DNA of 36,553 nt from Hyphomicrobiales bacterium (GTDB lineage Bacteria > Pseudomonadota > Alphaproteobacteria > Rhizobiales > Beijerinckiaceae). Of this stretch, positions 8,435 through 16,922 are shown one piece after another. Position 1 is the first letter of the stretch. Each line of letters opens with the position of its first letter. The notes under the pieces were generated by a model. It had not been told where the DNA came from, made no database searches, and saw only the letters and a list, made by a program, of their open reading frames with translations. Position numbers and translations under genes: made by a program. The DNA lies in contig JAIXSR010000109.1 in the NCBI GenBank assembly GCA_027484605.1, positions 1 to 36,553 on the forward strand, given 5' to 3'.

Positions 8435-8836
8435 ATGAAATCCACCCTCATTCTCTCCGCCAGCGCCGCCATCATCCTCCTTGTGATCGATCTTCTCTGG
8501 CTCGGGGTGATCGCCAAGAACCTCTACCAGGCCGAAATCGGCGGGCTGCTGAAGAAGGAATTCAACGTTCTCGCCGCCCTCGCCTTCTACGTGCTCTACG
8601 TGATCGGGCTGACCGTCTTCGTCCTGCTTCCCGCCCATGAAAGCGGCAGCGTCGTCCGGGCGCTCGCCTATGGCGCTTTTTTCGGCCTTGTCGCCTATGG
8701 TACCTATGACCTGACCAATCTCGCGACGCTTGAGGGCTTCACCCTGCGGATTGCCCTGATCGACATGGGCTGGGGCGCCTTCGTTTCCGGTGTCACCTCG
8801 GCCGGGGCCGTGGCGATTGCCCGGCATTTCGGCTGA
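8435..8836 (+). CDS. DUF2177 family membrane protein
   Basis: A 133-residue protein with four predicted membrane helices (about residues 5-25, 45-66, 74-96 and 108-130). The sequence IDLLWLGVIAKNLYQAEIGGLL at the end of helix 1 and GTYDLTNLATL between helices 3 and 4 match the DUF2177 family. The function of the family is unknown. It is divergent from urtA across 268 bases and has a GAGG ribosome site seven bases before the ATG. No link to urea use is evident; it probably belongs with the next gene only by orientation. Confidence 0.82.
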   Translation: MKSTLILSASAAIILLVIDLLWLGVIAKNLYQAEIGGLLKKEFNVLAALAFYVLYVIGLTVFVLLPAHESGSVVRALAYGAFFGLVAYGTYDLTNLATLEGFTLRIALIDMGWGAFVSGVTSAGAVAIARHFG

Positions 8837-8899
8837 GCTTGCCTCGACAAGCGAACCGCCGGCGGGTAGAACGCGCCTCCTCTCGCTTGGAAACCCGTC

Positions 8900-10714
8900 G
8901 TGGCGCCACCTCTGATCCAGTTGACCGGCATCCGCCTGACCTTCGGCGGCAGGAACCTGCTTGACGGAGCTGACCTCTCCGTCTCGCAAGGTGAGCGGAT
9001 CTGCCTGGTCGGCCGGAACGGCTCGGGAAAGTCAACGCTGCTGAAGGTCGCGGCCGGGCAGGTCGAGTCGGATTCGGGCACGCGGTTCGTCCAGCCGGGC
9101 ATGCGGATCGGCGTGCTGGCGCAGGAGCCGGATTTCTCGGCCTACCCGACCACCCTCGCCTTCGCAGCGGCTGACCTGCTCCCCGAGGAAGGCGATCATG
9201 CCGCCCGTTTCCTGCTCGAGGCGCTTGGCCTGACCGGACAGGAACCGACAGCGGGTCTTTCCGGCGGCGAGGCACGCCGGGCCGCACTCGCCCGCGTGCT
9301 GGCGCCGCAGCCGGATGTGCTGCTGCTCGACGAACCGACCAACCATCTCGACCTGCCGGCGATCGAATGGCTCGAGCAGGAATTGCTGGCCCGGCAGGCC
9401 GCGCTCGTGCTGATCAGCCATGACCGCCGCTTCCTCGAACGCCTGTCCCGCGCGACGATCTGGCTTGATCGGGGTACAACCAAACGGATCGAGCGCGGTT
9501 TCGGCGCTTTCGAGGCCTGGCGTGACCAGATCCTCGCCGAGGAGGAGGCGGCGCAGCACAAGCTGGGCCGCAAGATCGCCGACGAAGAGCATTGGCTGCG
9601 CTACGGCGTCACCGCCCGGCGCAAGCGCAATGTCCGGCGCCTGGAGAATCTCCATACGTTGCGCCGCGAAAAGCGCGATCATGTCCGTGCGGCCGGGGCG
9701 GCGCAGCTGGTCGCAGCCGAGGAGGACAAGGGCGGCAAGCTCGTCATCGAGGCCGAGGGGCTGACCAAGCGCTATGGCGAGCGGGCGATCGTGCGGGACT
9801 TCTCGATCCGGATCCTCAGGGGGGACCGGATCGGCCTTGTCGGCCCGAATGGCGCCGGCAAGACGACGCTGCTCTCGCTGATGACGGGCGGGCTTGAACC
9901 CGAGGCGGGGCATGTCCGGCTCGGTGCCGGGCTCGCCATCGCCTCTCTCGAACAGAAGCGGGATTCGCTGCATCCGGACACGGCGCTGGCCGATGCGCTG
10001 ACCGGCGGCGGCACCGACACGCTGGTCATCAACGGCCAGCCGAAGAATGTCATCGGCTACATGAAGGACTTCCTGTTTCCGCCGGAAAAGGCGCGGACAC
10101 CGCTGAAGGTCCTTTCCGGTGGCGAGCGGGCGCGGCTGATGCTGGCCCGTGCGCTGGCCCGGCCGTCCAACCTGCTGGTCCTCGACGAGCCGACCAACGA
10201 TCTCGATCTCGAGACCCTCGATGTGCTGCAGGAATTGCTCGATGCCTATGCCGGCACCGTCCTGCTGATCAGCCATGACCGCGACTTCCTCGACCGGATC
10301 GTCGAGCGGGTGATCGTGCCCGAGGGGAACGGGAAATGGCGAGTCTATGCCGGCGGTTACAGCGACATGCTCATCCAGCGTGGCGCGGAGATCGTGCTCG
10401 ACAAGCCGAAGGGGGCGAAAGCCGAGCCCGTAGAATCGGATAGGCCGGTCTCCTCGCCTGCCGTCCCGGCGCGCAAGAAGCTGACTCTCCAGCAGCTCAA
10501 CCAGCTGGAAAGCCTGCCCTCGGCAATGGAGAAGCTGCGTGTTGTCATCGGCAAGCTGCAGCTGCGGCTCGACGATCCGGAACTCTATGCCCGTGACCGC
10601 AAGACCTTCGACGAGACCATGGCCCTGCTCGAAAAGGCGCATGTCGAACTCGGGAAGATGGAAGAACGCTGGCTCGAACTCGAGATCCTGCGCGAGGAAG
10701 CGGCAGCCGGCTGA
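8900..10714 (+). CDS. uup: ABC-F family ATPase Uup
   Basis: A 604-residue protein with two ABC cassettes and no membrane segment. Cassette 1: Walker A GRNGSGKST (38-46), LSGGE, and LLLDEPTNHLD. Cassette 2: GPNGAGKTT, LSGGERARLM, LVLDEPTNDLD. Between the halves is a charged linker (about residues 210-265). The NGQPKNVIGYMKDFLFPPEKA stretch in cassette 2 and the C-terminal coiled coil (from about residue 530: KKLTLQQLNQLESLP...EERWLELE) identify Uup among ABC-F proteins. Uup acts on ribosomes and on DNA-recombination intermediates and limits precise transposon excision in E. coli. The start is GTG at 8900, with GGAAA seven bases upstream. Its TGA abuts the TGA of the convergent gene. Confidence 0.88.
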   Translation: MAPPLIQLTGIRLTFGGRNLLDGADLSVSQGERICLVGRNGSGKSTLLKVAAGQVESDSGTRFVQPGMRIGVLAQEPDFSAYPTTLAFAAADLLPEEGDHAARFLLEALGLTGQEPTAGLSGGEARRAALARVLAPQPDVLLLDEPTNHLDLPAIEWLEQELLARQAALVLISHDRRFLERLSRATIWLDRGTTKRIERGFGAFEAWRDQILAEEEAAQHKLGRKIADEEHWLRYGVTARRKRNVRRLENLHTLRREKRDHVRAAGAAQLVAAEEDKGGKLVIEAEGLTKRYGERAIVRDFSIRILRGDRIGLVGPNGAGKTTLLSLMTGGLEPEAGHVRLGAGLAIASLEQKRDSLHPDTALADALTGGGTDTLVINGQPKNVIGYMKDFLFPPEKARTPLKVLSGGERARLMLARALARPSNLLVLDEPTNDLDLETLDVLQELLDAYAGTVLLISHDRDFLDRIVERVIVPEGNGKWRVYAGGYSDMLIQRGAEIVLDKPKGAKAEPVESDRPVSSPAVPARKKLTLQQLNQLESLPSAMEKLRVVIGKLQLRLDDPELYARDRKTFDETMALLEKAHVELGKMEERWLELEILREEAAAG

Positions 10715-11935
10715 TCAGGTGCCCTGCGCGTGGCGGATCATGCCCAGGGCTGCCGCCCGTCCCGAGGCGAAACAGGCTTGCAGCAGATAGCCGCCGGTCG
10801 GGGCATCCCAGTCCAGCATCTCGCCCGCGAGAAACAGGCCTGGTCGCGCCCGGGCCATCCAATGATCGTCGAGTTCGTCGAAGGCCGCACCGCCGGCACT
10901 GGAAATCGCCCTGTCGAGACCACAGAGACCCTCCACCGGAACAGGCGCTGCACGGACAAGGGCGGCCCAGCCTTCGTGATCGCCCGGTGCGAGGCCGAGA
11001 CGCCGGCCGCATTCATTGACGAGCGCCATGGCTGCCGGCTGCAGGCCCGCCGCCTTCCGGAGCCGGGAGGTCCAGGAATCCTTGCTCCGTCCCTCGCGCA
11101 GGCGATGGGCGATCCATTCGGGGCGGAAATCGGGCCGGAGGTCGATTTCCAGCCGTGCCGGCCCACCCTTTTCCAGCGCATGGCGAAGCGGGCGCGAAAG
11201 CGCGTAGATCACGCCGCCCTCAAGGCCCTGCCGCGTGATCACCGCTTCTCCGGATGCCTCGACCCCGCCGATCCGTGCCCGGATCCGCTTCAGGGGCTGC
11301 CCGGCTGCCCGCGCCATGAAGGGCGACCAGGCGACCCGCACCCCGACATTCGAGGGTTCCAGCGGGGAAACGGACAGGCCCTGCCCGGCCAGCAGTCCGG
11401 CCCAGCCGCCATCGGCGCCGAGGCGCGGCCATGAGGCCCCGCCCAAGGCCAGCAGCGTGGGCGCGGCGGGCACGATGCTCTCGCCATCCGGGGTCTCGAA
11501 ACGCAGATCGCCCGCCTCGGTCCAGCCGAGCCAGCGATGCCGGAGATGCACGACAAGGCCCAGGCCCTCGAGCCTGCCCAGCCAGGCACGCAGGAGCGGC
11601 GAGGCTTTCATGGCCTCCGGGAAAATGCGGCCGGAACTGCCGACGAAGGTCGGCTGGCCGAGATCCTCGACCCATTGGCGGACCTGTTCGGGCGGGAAGG
11701 CCTTGATGGCGTCCAGCAACAACGGCGCGGCCTCGCCGTAGCGCGGCAGGAAGCGGGCGAGGTCCTCCGCATGCGTGAGGTTCAGCCCGCCGCGGCCGGC
11801 CATCAGGAATTTGCGCCCGAGCGAGGGCATGCGCTCGTAAAGCCGGACCGGATGCCCGGCCTGCAGCAAGGTCTCGGCGGCCATCAGGCCGGCCGGACCG
11901 CCACCGATGATGATGAAGGGGATTTCAGAAGCCAT
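10715..11935 (-). CDS. HI0933/BaiN-like NAD(P)/FAD-dependent flavoprotein (TIGR03862 type)
   Basis: A 406-residue flavoprotein. The N terminus has the FAD-binding Rossmann motif IIIGGGPAGLMAAE followed by the acidic strand end (VRLYERM), then the HI0933 motif LGRKFLMAGRGGLNLTH. The C terminus has the second FAD contact (GLFLAGEMLDWDAPTGGYLLQACFASG). The reaction is unknown; relatives are annotated as uncharacterised flavoproteins or BaiN. It follows the aminotransferase by 38 bases on the same strand but a perfect hairpin covers its start codon. The stop sits in a TGATCA palindrome shared with the uup stop. Confidence 0.85.
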   Translation of the reverse strand: MASEIPFIIIGGGPAGLMAAETLLQAGHPVRLYERMPSLGRKFLMAGRGGLNLTHAEDLARFLPRYGEAAPLLLDAIKAFPPEQVRQWVEDLGQPTFVGSSGRIFPEAMKASPLLRAWLGRLEGLGLVVHLRHRWLGWTEAGDLRFETPDGESIVPAAPTLLALGGASWPRLGADGGWAGLLAGQGLSVSPLEPSNVGVRVAWSPFMARAAGQPLKRIRARIGGVEASGEAVITRQGLEGGVIYALSRPLRHALEKGGPARLEIDLRPDFRPEWIAHRLREGRSKDSWTSRLRKAAGLQPAAMALVNECGRRLGLAPGDHEGWAALVRAAPVPVEGLCGLDRAISSAGGAAFDELDDHWMARARPGLFLAGEMLDWDAPTGGYLLQACFASGRAAALGMIRHAQGT

Positions 11936-11965
11936 GCCCCGGTCTTGCAGGGCCCCGGGGCATGG
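11932..11965 (-). repeat. Perfect 11-bp inverted repeat spanning a start codon
   Basis: CCATGCCCCGG at 11932-11942 and CCGGGGCATGG at 11955-11965 are exact reverse complements separated by 12 bases. Read on the minus strand, the 3' arm contains the ATG (11935-11933) of the flavoprotein gene and the loop occupies its ribosome-binding region. It could end transcription from the aminotransferase gene, or hide the start codon of the flavoprotein. No T run follows it. Confidence 0.75.
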
Positions 11966-11973
11966 GTCAACGG

Positions 11974-13164
11974 CTATTCCGCGGCTTCCGCCATCGGCGC
12001 GTTGTTGCCGAGCAGATAGCTCATCGCCATCTGCACCCCGCCTGGGCGATGCGGGATGCCGCAGGCCGCGAGGCCCATCTCCACGCCGGACAGCGTTCCG
12101 GTGACCATCAGGTCATGGAAATCACCGAGATGGCCGATCCGGAACACCTTGTCCGCGAGGATGCCGAGGCCGTTGCCGAGGCTCATATTCGAGCGCTCGA
12201 GGATTGTCTTGCGGAGTGCGTCGGCGGAATGGCCCTCGGGAAGCATGACGGCCGTCAGCGAGGAGGAATAGTCCGCGGGCTTCTTGCAGACGGTCTCGAA
12301 GCCCCAGTGCCGCACGGCTCGGCGGGTGGCCTCGGCGGCGCGGTCATGCCGCGCGAAGACATTCGCCATGCCTTCCGATTCCAGCATTTCCAGCGCCACC
12401 TTGAGGCCCTGAAGCATGTTTGTCGCCGGGGTATAGGGGAAGAAGCCCTTGTCGTTGATGGCGATCATCTCGTGCCAGTCCCAGAAGGAGCGCGGGAAGG
12501 CATTCGTCTTCGACACGGCGAGCGCCTTGTCCGACACGGCATTGAAGGACAGGCCCGGCGGAAGCATCAGGCCCTTCTGGGAACCAGCTACCGTGACATC
12601 GACACCCCATTCGTCATGGCGGTAGTCGATCGAGCCGAGCGAGGAAATGGTGTCCACCATCAGCAAGGCGGGGTGATTGGCCCGGTCGATGGCCGCCCGT
12701 ACCGCCGCGATATTCGTGACGCAACCGGTCGAGGTCTCATTATGAACCACGCAGACCGCCCTGATCGTGTGGCCCTTGTCCTCGCGCAGGCGGGCCTCGA
12801 TGGCCGCGGCGTCGGCGCCGGCACGCCAGTCCGAGCGGATGAACTCGGCCTTGATGCCGAGCTTGCTGGCCATCTTGTTCCAGAGGGTGGCGAACCAGCC
12901 GGTCTCGAACATCAGCACCTGGTCGCCCGGCGAAAGCACGTTGACGAGCGCGGCTTCCCAGGCACCCGTGCCCGAGGCGGGATAGATGATGACCGGGTTC
13001 CGCGTGCCGAAAATCGGCTTGATCCGTGCGAGCACGTCCAGTCCCAGCTTCTGGAATTCCGGACCACGATGGTCGATGGTCGGCTTGGCCATGGCTGCCA
13101 GCACGGGCAGCGGCGTGTTGGTCGGCCCGGGAATCTGCAGAAAATGACGGCCTGTCTCGACCAT
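11974..13164 (-). CDS. Class V PLP-dependent aminotransferase (serine/alanine-glyoxylate type)
   Basis: A 396-residue fold-type I enzyme. Visible motifs are the N-terminal PGPTNTP, SGTGAWEAAL for phosphate binding, HNETSTG (141-147), VDTISSLG with Asp171, and the Schiff-base lysine in SQKGLMLPPG (Lys197). This pattern fits serine-glyoxylate aminotransferase, which makes glycine and hydroxypyruvate, but alanine-glyoxylate and related activities are equally possible. The ATG at 13164 has GGGAGA six bases upstream. It is divergent from a D-2-hydroxyacid dehydrogenase, so the 2-oxo acid made by that enzyme could be its amino acceptor. That pairing is inference. Confidence 0.88.
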   Translation of the reverse strand: MVETGRHFLQIPGPTNTPLPVLAAMAKPTIDHRGPEFQKLGLDVLARIKPIFGTRNPVIIYPASGTGAWEAALVNVLSPGDQVLMFETGWFATLWNKMASKLGIKAEFIRSDWRAGADAAAIEARLREDKGHTIRAVCVVHNETSTGCVTNIAAVRAAIDRANHPALLMVDTISSLGSIDYRHDEWGVDVTVAGSQKGLMLPPGLSFNAVSDKALAVSKTNAFPRSFWDWHEMIAINDKGFFPYTPATNMLQGLKVALEMLESEGMANVFARHDRAAEATRRAVRHWGFETVCKKPADYSSSLTAVMLPEGHSADALRKTILERSNMSLGNGLGILADKVFRIGHLGDFHDLMVTGTLSGVEMGLAACGIPHRPGGVQMAMSYLLGNNAPMAEAAE

Positions 13165-13219
13165 GGCGTGTCTCCCTATCCGTTCGGGGCTTGTGGCCGC
13201 GCAGGGCCTGATTTCGATG

Positions 13220-13244
13220 TTTTGTATTTTGTATTATAAATTCA
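13220..13244. promoter_or_regulatory. AT-rich operator-like motif, copy 1 (divergent promoter region)
   Basis: Read on the minus strand this is TTTATAAT-A-CAAAAT-A-CAAA, with an internal ATACAAA direct repeat and an imperfect palindrome (TTGTA-T-TATAA on the plus strand). A perfect TATAAT for the aminotransferase direction lies within it. The same motif, with only two A/T changes, is found at 17970-17989. It stands out in GC-rich DNA. The nearby GntR/FCD regulator is the obvious candidate binder. Confidence 0.65.
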
Positions 13245-13296
13245 CTTTTCGCAAGAGCTGCGATCGGCTAGCCTTGGGAACAGGAGGAGTTATCGC

Positions 13297-16185
13297 ATGC
13301 ATGGCACGATCGGCGCGCGCAATCTGGGCCTCGAACGGCGTTTGTCCCAGGCCATTTCGGGTGAGGTTCGCTTCGACAGCTTCACGCGCGGGCGCTACGC
13401 CACCGATGCGTCGGTCTACCAGATCATTCCCGAGGGCGTGGTCTTACCCCGGACGGCGGATGATGTCGCATCCACCCTGGTGATCGCGCGCGAGCATGGC
13501 GTGCCGGTGATCTTCCGTGGCGGTGGCACCTCGCAGAATGGCCAGCCGATCGGCAATGGCCTGATCGTCGATTGCTCGCGCTTCTTCAATGCCGTGCTGG
13601 ACTACGATCCCGAGGCGCGTCGAATTCGCGTCCAGCCGGGCATGGTGCTGGAACGGCTGAACACGCGGCTCCGGAAGGATGGTCTTTTCTTCCCGGTAGA
13701 GCCCTCCACCGCAACGCGCTGCACCATCGGCGGCATGACGGGCAACAATTCCTGCGGTGCACGGTCGCTGGTCTTCGGGAAGATGGTGGACAATGTCCAT
13801 GCCATCGATGCGCTCTCGGTCGATGCTGCGGCCATGCATTTCGATGCCGGCACGCCCTCGCCGCTCGGTGCCCGGCTGATCGCGCTGGCGCAATCGGAAG
13901 CCGAGGAGATCCGCCTCCGCTACCCCAAGGTTCAGCGCCGTGTCGGCGGGTACAACCTCGACGCGCTGATCGAGCCCCGGCCGAACCTGGCGCATCTGCT
14001 GGTCGGTTCGGAGGGAACCCTGGCCGGGTTCACCGCCATTGATCTGGCGCTGACGCCCCTTCCCGCGCATCGGGTCATGGGGGTGTGCCATTTCCCCAGT
14101 TTCCGTGCGGCGATGGAAACGACGCGGCATCTCGTGGCGCTCGGGCCGGCTGCGGTCGAACTGGTCGACAATAACGTGATCATTCTCGGCGCGGATATTC
14201 CGCTCTTCCGGAATACGCTGGCCCGGATCACCAAAGGCACGCCGAATTGCCTGTTGCTGGTCGAGTTCGCGGGCGAGGATCTGGCCAGCCTGCAGGGACG
14301 GCTGAAGGACCTTGGCCAATGCATGGCCGATCACGGTTTCCCGGACGGGGTGGTCGAGGTGCTCGACGCGGCCACGCAGAAGACCGTCTGGGAGGTTCGC
14401 GAGGCCTGCCTCAACATCATGATGTCGATGAAGGGCGACGGGAAGCCGGTTTCCTTCATCGAGGATTGCGCCGTGCCGCTCGACCGACTCGCCGATTACA
14501 CCGATGCCGTGACGGCAGTCTTCGAGAAGCATGGCACCCGCGGCACATGGTATGCGCATGCCTCGGTCGGATGCCTGCATGTGCGGCCGATCCTCAACAT
14601 GAAAACCGAAGCCGGCGTGAAGGCGATGCGGGCCATTGCGGAAGAGACTGTCGAGCTGGTGCGACGCTTCGAAGGCTCCTATTCCGGCGAACATGGCGAC
14701 GGGATTTCCCGTTCCGAATTCATCGAGCCGCTTTTCGGACCGCGCCTGACGCGGGCCTTCGAGACGGTCAAGGATGCGTTTGACCCGGAGAACCGGCTCA
14801 ATCCCGGCAAGATCGTGCGGCCGCTGCGCTTCGATGACCGCGACCTGCTGCGCTATCCCGAAGGCTATGCCACCACCCTCCCCGCCCCGGCGGCGCTGGA
14901 CTGGCAGGAATGGGGCGGTTTCGCCGGCGCGGTGGAGATGTGCAACAACAACGGCACCTGCCGGAAGCTGGCCGGCGGCGCCATGTGCCCCTCCTACCGC
15001 GTGACCGGCGAGGAACAGCACCTGACGCGCGGACGGGCGAATTCCCTGCGGCTTGCCCTGTCCGGCGCGATGGGGCCTGATGCCTTCCTGGGCCCCGAGA
15101 TGAAGGACACGATGTCGCTCTGTGTCGGCTGCAAGGCCTGCCAGCGCGAATGCCCGACCGGCGTCGATATGGCGCGGATGAAGATCGAGTTCCTCAATCA
15201 CTACACCGCGCGCCACGGGCTCGGCCTGCGCGACCGGCTGATCGCCTTCCTGCCGCGTTATGCGCCGCTGGTCAGCCGCATCCCGGCGCTTGCCAACCTG
15301 CCCAACCGCCTGCCCCGGCTTGCGGCGCTGCTCGAGCGCGTCACCCATCTCTCGGCCCGGCGCTCGCTGCCGGAATGGCGGAAGCCCTGGCGGGAGGGCG
15401 GGCCCGAAGCCAAGCCGTCGGATGTGCGCGGCGACGGCAAGGACATCGTGCTCTTCGGCGACACGTTCAACCGCTATTTCGAGCCGGACAATCTCGAAGC
15501 CGCCCGGCGCGTTCTGCTGGCGGCCGGCTATCGCCTGCATCGCGTCGCGCCCCCGGGGGCTGCACGTCCGCTCTGCTGCGGGCGCACCTTCCTGTCGCTC
15601 GGCCAGGTGGCCGAGGCCCGGCAGGAGGCGGAACGGCTGGTCGAAGCGCTGCATCCCTTCGTGGCCAGAGGGGCCCGGATTGTCGGGCTGGAACCATCCT
15701 GCCTGCTGACCCTTCGGGACGAGATGCTGGCCCTGCTGCCTGGGGACAAGTCGCGCGCCATTGCCGGTGCTGCCCGGCTGGTGGAGGAAGCGCTGGCCGA
15801 GGACCTGAAGGCAGGGTCGATTTCCATGCCGCTGGCAGATCAGGGCGGCGTGCCGGTTCTGCTGCACGGGCATTGCCACCAGAAGGCGGCGGATGTCATG
15901 GGTGCGGTCGAAACCTGTCTCCGGGCCATTCCGGGCATCCGGCTCGAGATCATCGAATCGAGCTGCTGCGGCATGGCCGGGAGCTTCGGCTACCAGAGCG
16001 AGACGATCGATGTTTCGCTGGCCATGGCTGAACTCTCGCTGCTTCCGGCCGTTCGGAAGGCTGCGCCCGAAGCGATCATCGTGGCGGATGGCACATCCTG
16101 CCGGCATCAGATCGTGGATGGAACGAGCCGTGAGGCGCTTCATGTCGTCCGGCTTCTCGACAAGGCGCTTGGTGCGAAAGTATAA
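13297..16185 (+). CDS. FAD-linked, Fe-S D-2-hydroxyacid dehydrogenase (GlcD-GlcF type fusion)
   Basis: A 962-residue fusion. Residues about 40-270 form the VAO-type FAD domain (FRGGGTSQNGQPIGNG near 73-88; GGMTGNNSCGARSLVFGKM), followed by the FAD-oxidase C-terminal domain ending FDPENRLNPGKI. An Fe-S module starts near 549 (CNNNGTC, then CPSYR) and continues with CVGCKACQRECP (from 609). Two CCG domains close the protein (PLCCGRTF near 760; SSCCGMAGSFGY near 890). This matches membrane-associated D-lactate/D-2-hydroxyglutarate-type dehydrogenases that pass electrons to the respiratory chain; the true substrate is unknown. The ATG has AGGAGG eight bases upstream. The GntR regulator gene follows after eight bases. 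Confidence 0.9.
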   Translation: MHGTIGARNLGLERRLSQAISGEVRFDSFTRGRYATDASVYQIIPEGVVLPRTADDVASTLVIAREHGVPVIFRGGGTSQNGQPIGNGLIVDCSRFFNAVLDYDPEARRIRVQPGMVLERLNTRLRKDGLFFPVEPSTATRCTIGGMTGNNSCGARSLVFGKMVDNVHAIDALSVDAAAMHFDAGTPSPLGARLIALAQSEAEEIRLRYPKVQRRVGGYNLDALIEPRPNLAHLLVGSEGTLAGFTAIDLALTPLPAHRVMGVCHFPSFRAAMETTRHLVALGPAAVELVDNNVIILGADIPLFRNTLARITKGTPNCLLLVEFAGEDLASLQGRLKDLGQCMADHGFPDGVVEVLDAATQKTVWEVREACLNIMMSMKGDGKPVSFIEDCAVPLDRLADYTDAVTAVFEKHGTRGTWYAHASVGCLHVRPILNMKTEAGVKAMRAIAEETVELVRRFEGSYSGEHGDGISRSEFIEPLFGPRLTRAFETVKDAFDPENRLNPGKIVRPLRFDDRDLLRYPEGYATTLPAPAALDWQEWGGFAGAVEMCNNNGTCRKLAGGAMCPSYRVTGEEQHLTRGRANSLRLALSGAMGPDAFLGPEMKDTMSLCVGCKACQRECPTGVDMARMKIEFLNHYTARHGLGLRDRLIAFLPRYAPLVSRIPALANLPNRLPRLAALLERVTHLSARRSLPEWRKPWREGGPEAKPSDVRGDGKDIVLFGDTFNRYFEPDNLEAARRVLLAAGYRLHRVAPPGAARPLCCGRTFLSLGQVAEARQEAERLVEALHPFVARGARIVGLEPSCLLTLRDEMLALLPGDKSRAIAGAARLVEEALAEDLKAGSISMPLADQGGVPVLLHGHCHQKAADVMGAVETCLRAIPGIRLEIIESSCCGMAGSFGYQSETIDVSLAMAELSLLPAVRKAAPEAIIVADGTSCRHQIVDGTSREALHVVRLLDKALGAKV

Positions 16186-16193
16186 GACAGGTC

Positions 16194-16862
16194 ATGAACC
16201 GCATTGCAGCCGTTGACGGAATCCATCGCCGCTACCTCCATGACGAGGTGGCCGAACGGCTGCGCGAGTTGATCCTGACCGGGGAACTGGAGCCGCGCGA
16301 ACGGATCAACGAGATCGAACTGTGTGAGCGTTTCGGGATTTCGCGCACGCCGCTGCGCGAGGCGATCAAGATCCTCGCCACGGAAGGTTTGCTCGAATTG
16401 CTGCCCAATCGCGGTGCGCGGGTGGGCCATGTCAGCCAGTCCGAGATCGAGGAGATGATCGAGGTGGTGGCCGGGCTCGAGGCGACGGCGGCCGAACTGG
16501 CCTGCCGGTCGATCACCGATGCGGAGGTCGATGTCATCGAGGCCAAGACGCTGGTGATGCAGAAGGCCTATGCGCGGGGCGACGAGAAATCCTATTTCAC
16601 GCTCAACCGGGAAATCCATGAAGCGATGATGCAGGCGGCGCAGAATGCCACGCTGGCTAACATCTACGCGAACCTGTCGAGCCGGATCCAGCGCATGCGC
16701 TACACCGCACACAAGACGCCGGAGCAATGGCAGCGTGCCATGGACGAGCATACCCGGATGGCGGAGTTGCTGCGCGCGCGGGATGGCGAGGCGCTGGCGC
16801 GGGTCGTGCGTGACCATATCCGCGGCAAGAAAGACGTGATCACCGCCGCCTATGGCAGCTAG
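16194..16862 (+). CDS. GntR family regulator, FCD domain
   Basis: A 222-residue protein. The N-terminal winged helix-turn-helix contains LRELILTGELEPRERINE and the recognition part FGISRTPLREAIKIL; the FCD effector domain follows (EIEEMIEVVAGLEATAAEL, ending with the metal-binding His in DEHTRMAELLRARD and VRDHI). FCD domains bind carboxylic acids. It is cotranscribed with the hydroxyacid dehydrogenase, eight bases after its stop, and so most likely controls that gene, the divergent aminotransferase and the orphan tctC through the shared 20-base motif. That target assignment is inference. Confidence 0.93.
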   Translation: MNRIAAVDGIHRRYLHDEVAERLRELILTGELEPRERINEIELCERFGISRTPLREAIKILATEGLLELLPNRGARVGHVSQSEIEEMIEVVAGLEATAAELACRSITDAEVDVIEAKTLVMQKAYARGDEKSYFTLNREIHEAMMQAAQNATLANIYANLSSRIQRMRYTAHKTPEQWQRAMDEHTRMAELLRARDGEALARVVRDHIRGKKDVITAAYGS

Positions 16863-16872
16863 GACGGATACT

Positions 16873-16918
16873 CCCGGGACGCGCGCAGGCCAGCCGGACC
16901 ACGCGCGACCCGGGTTTT
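16873..16918 (+). terminator. Rho-independent terminator of the dehydrogenase-gntR operon
   Basis: A long stem, CCCGGGACGCGCG at 16873-16885 pairing with CGCGCGACCCGGG at 16902-16914 (12 of 13 pairs, one A-A mismatch), is followed directly by TTTT. It lies between the stops of two convergent genes. The minus-strand reading has no T run, so it serves the plus-strand operon. Confidence 0.75.
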
Positions 16919-16922
16919 CCGG

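Noticed and set aside
16873-16918. A bidirectional terminator serving both convergent genes.
   Set aside because: Only the plus-strand reading ends in a T run; the minus-strand side has none.
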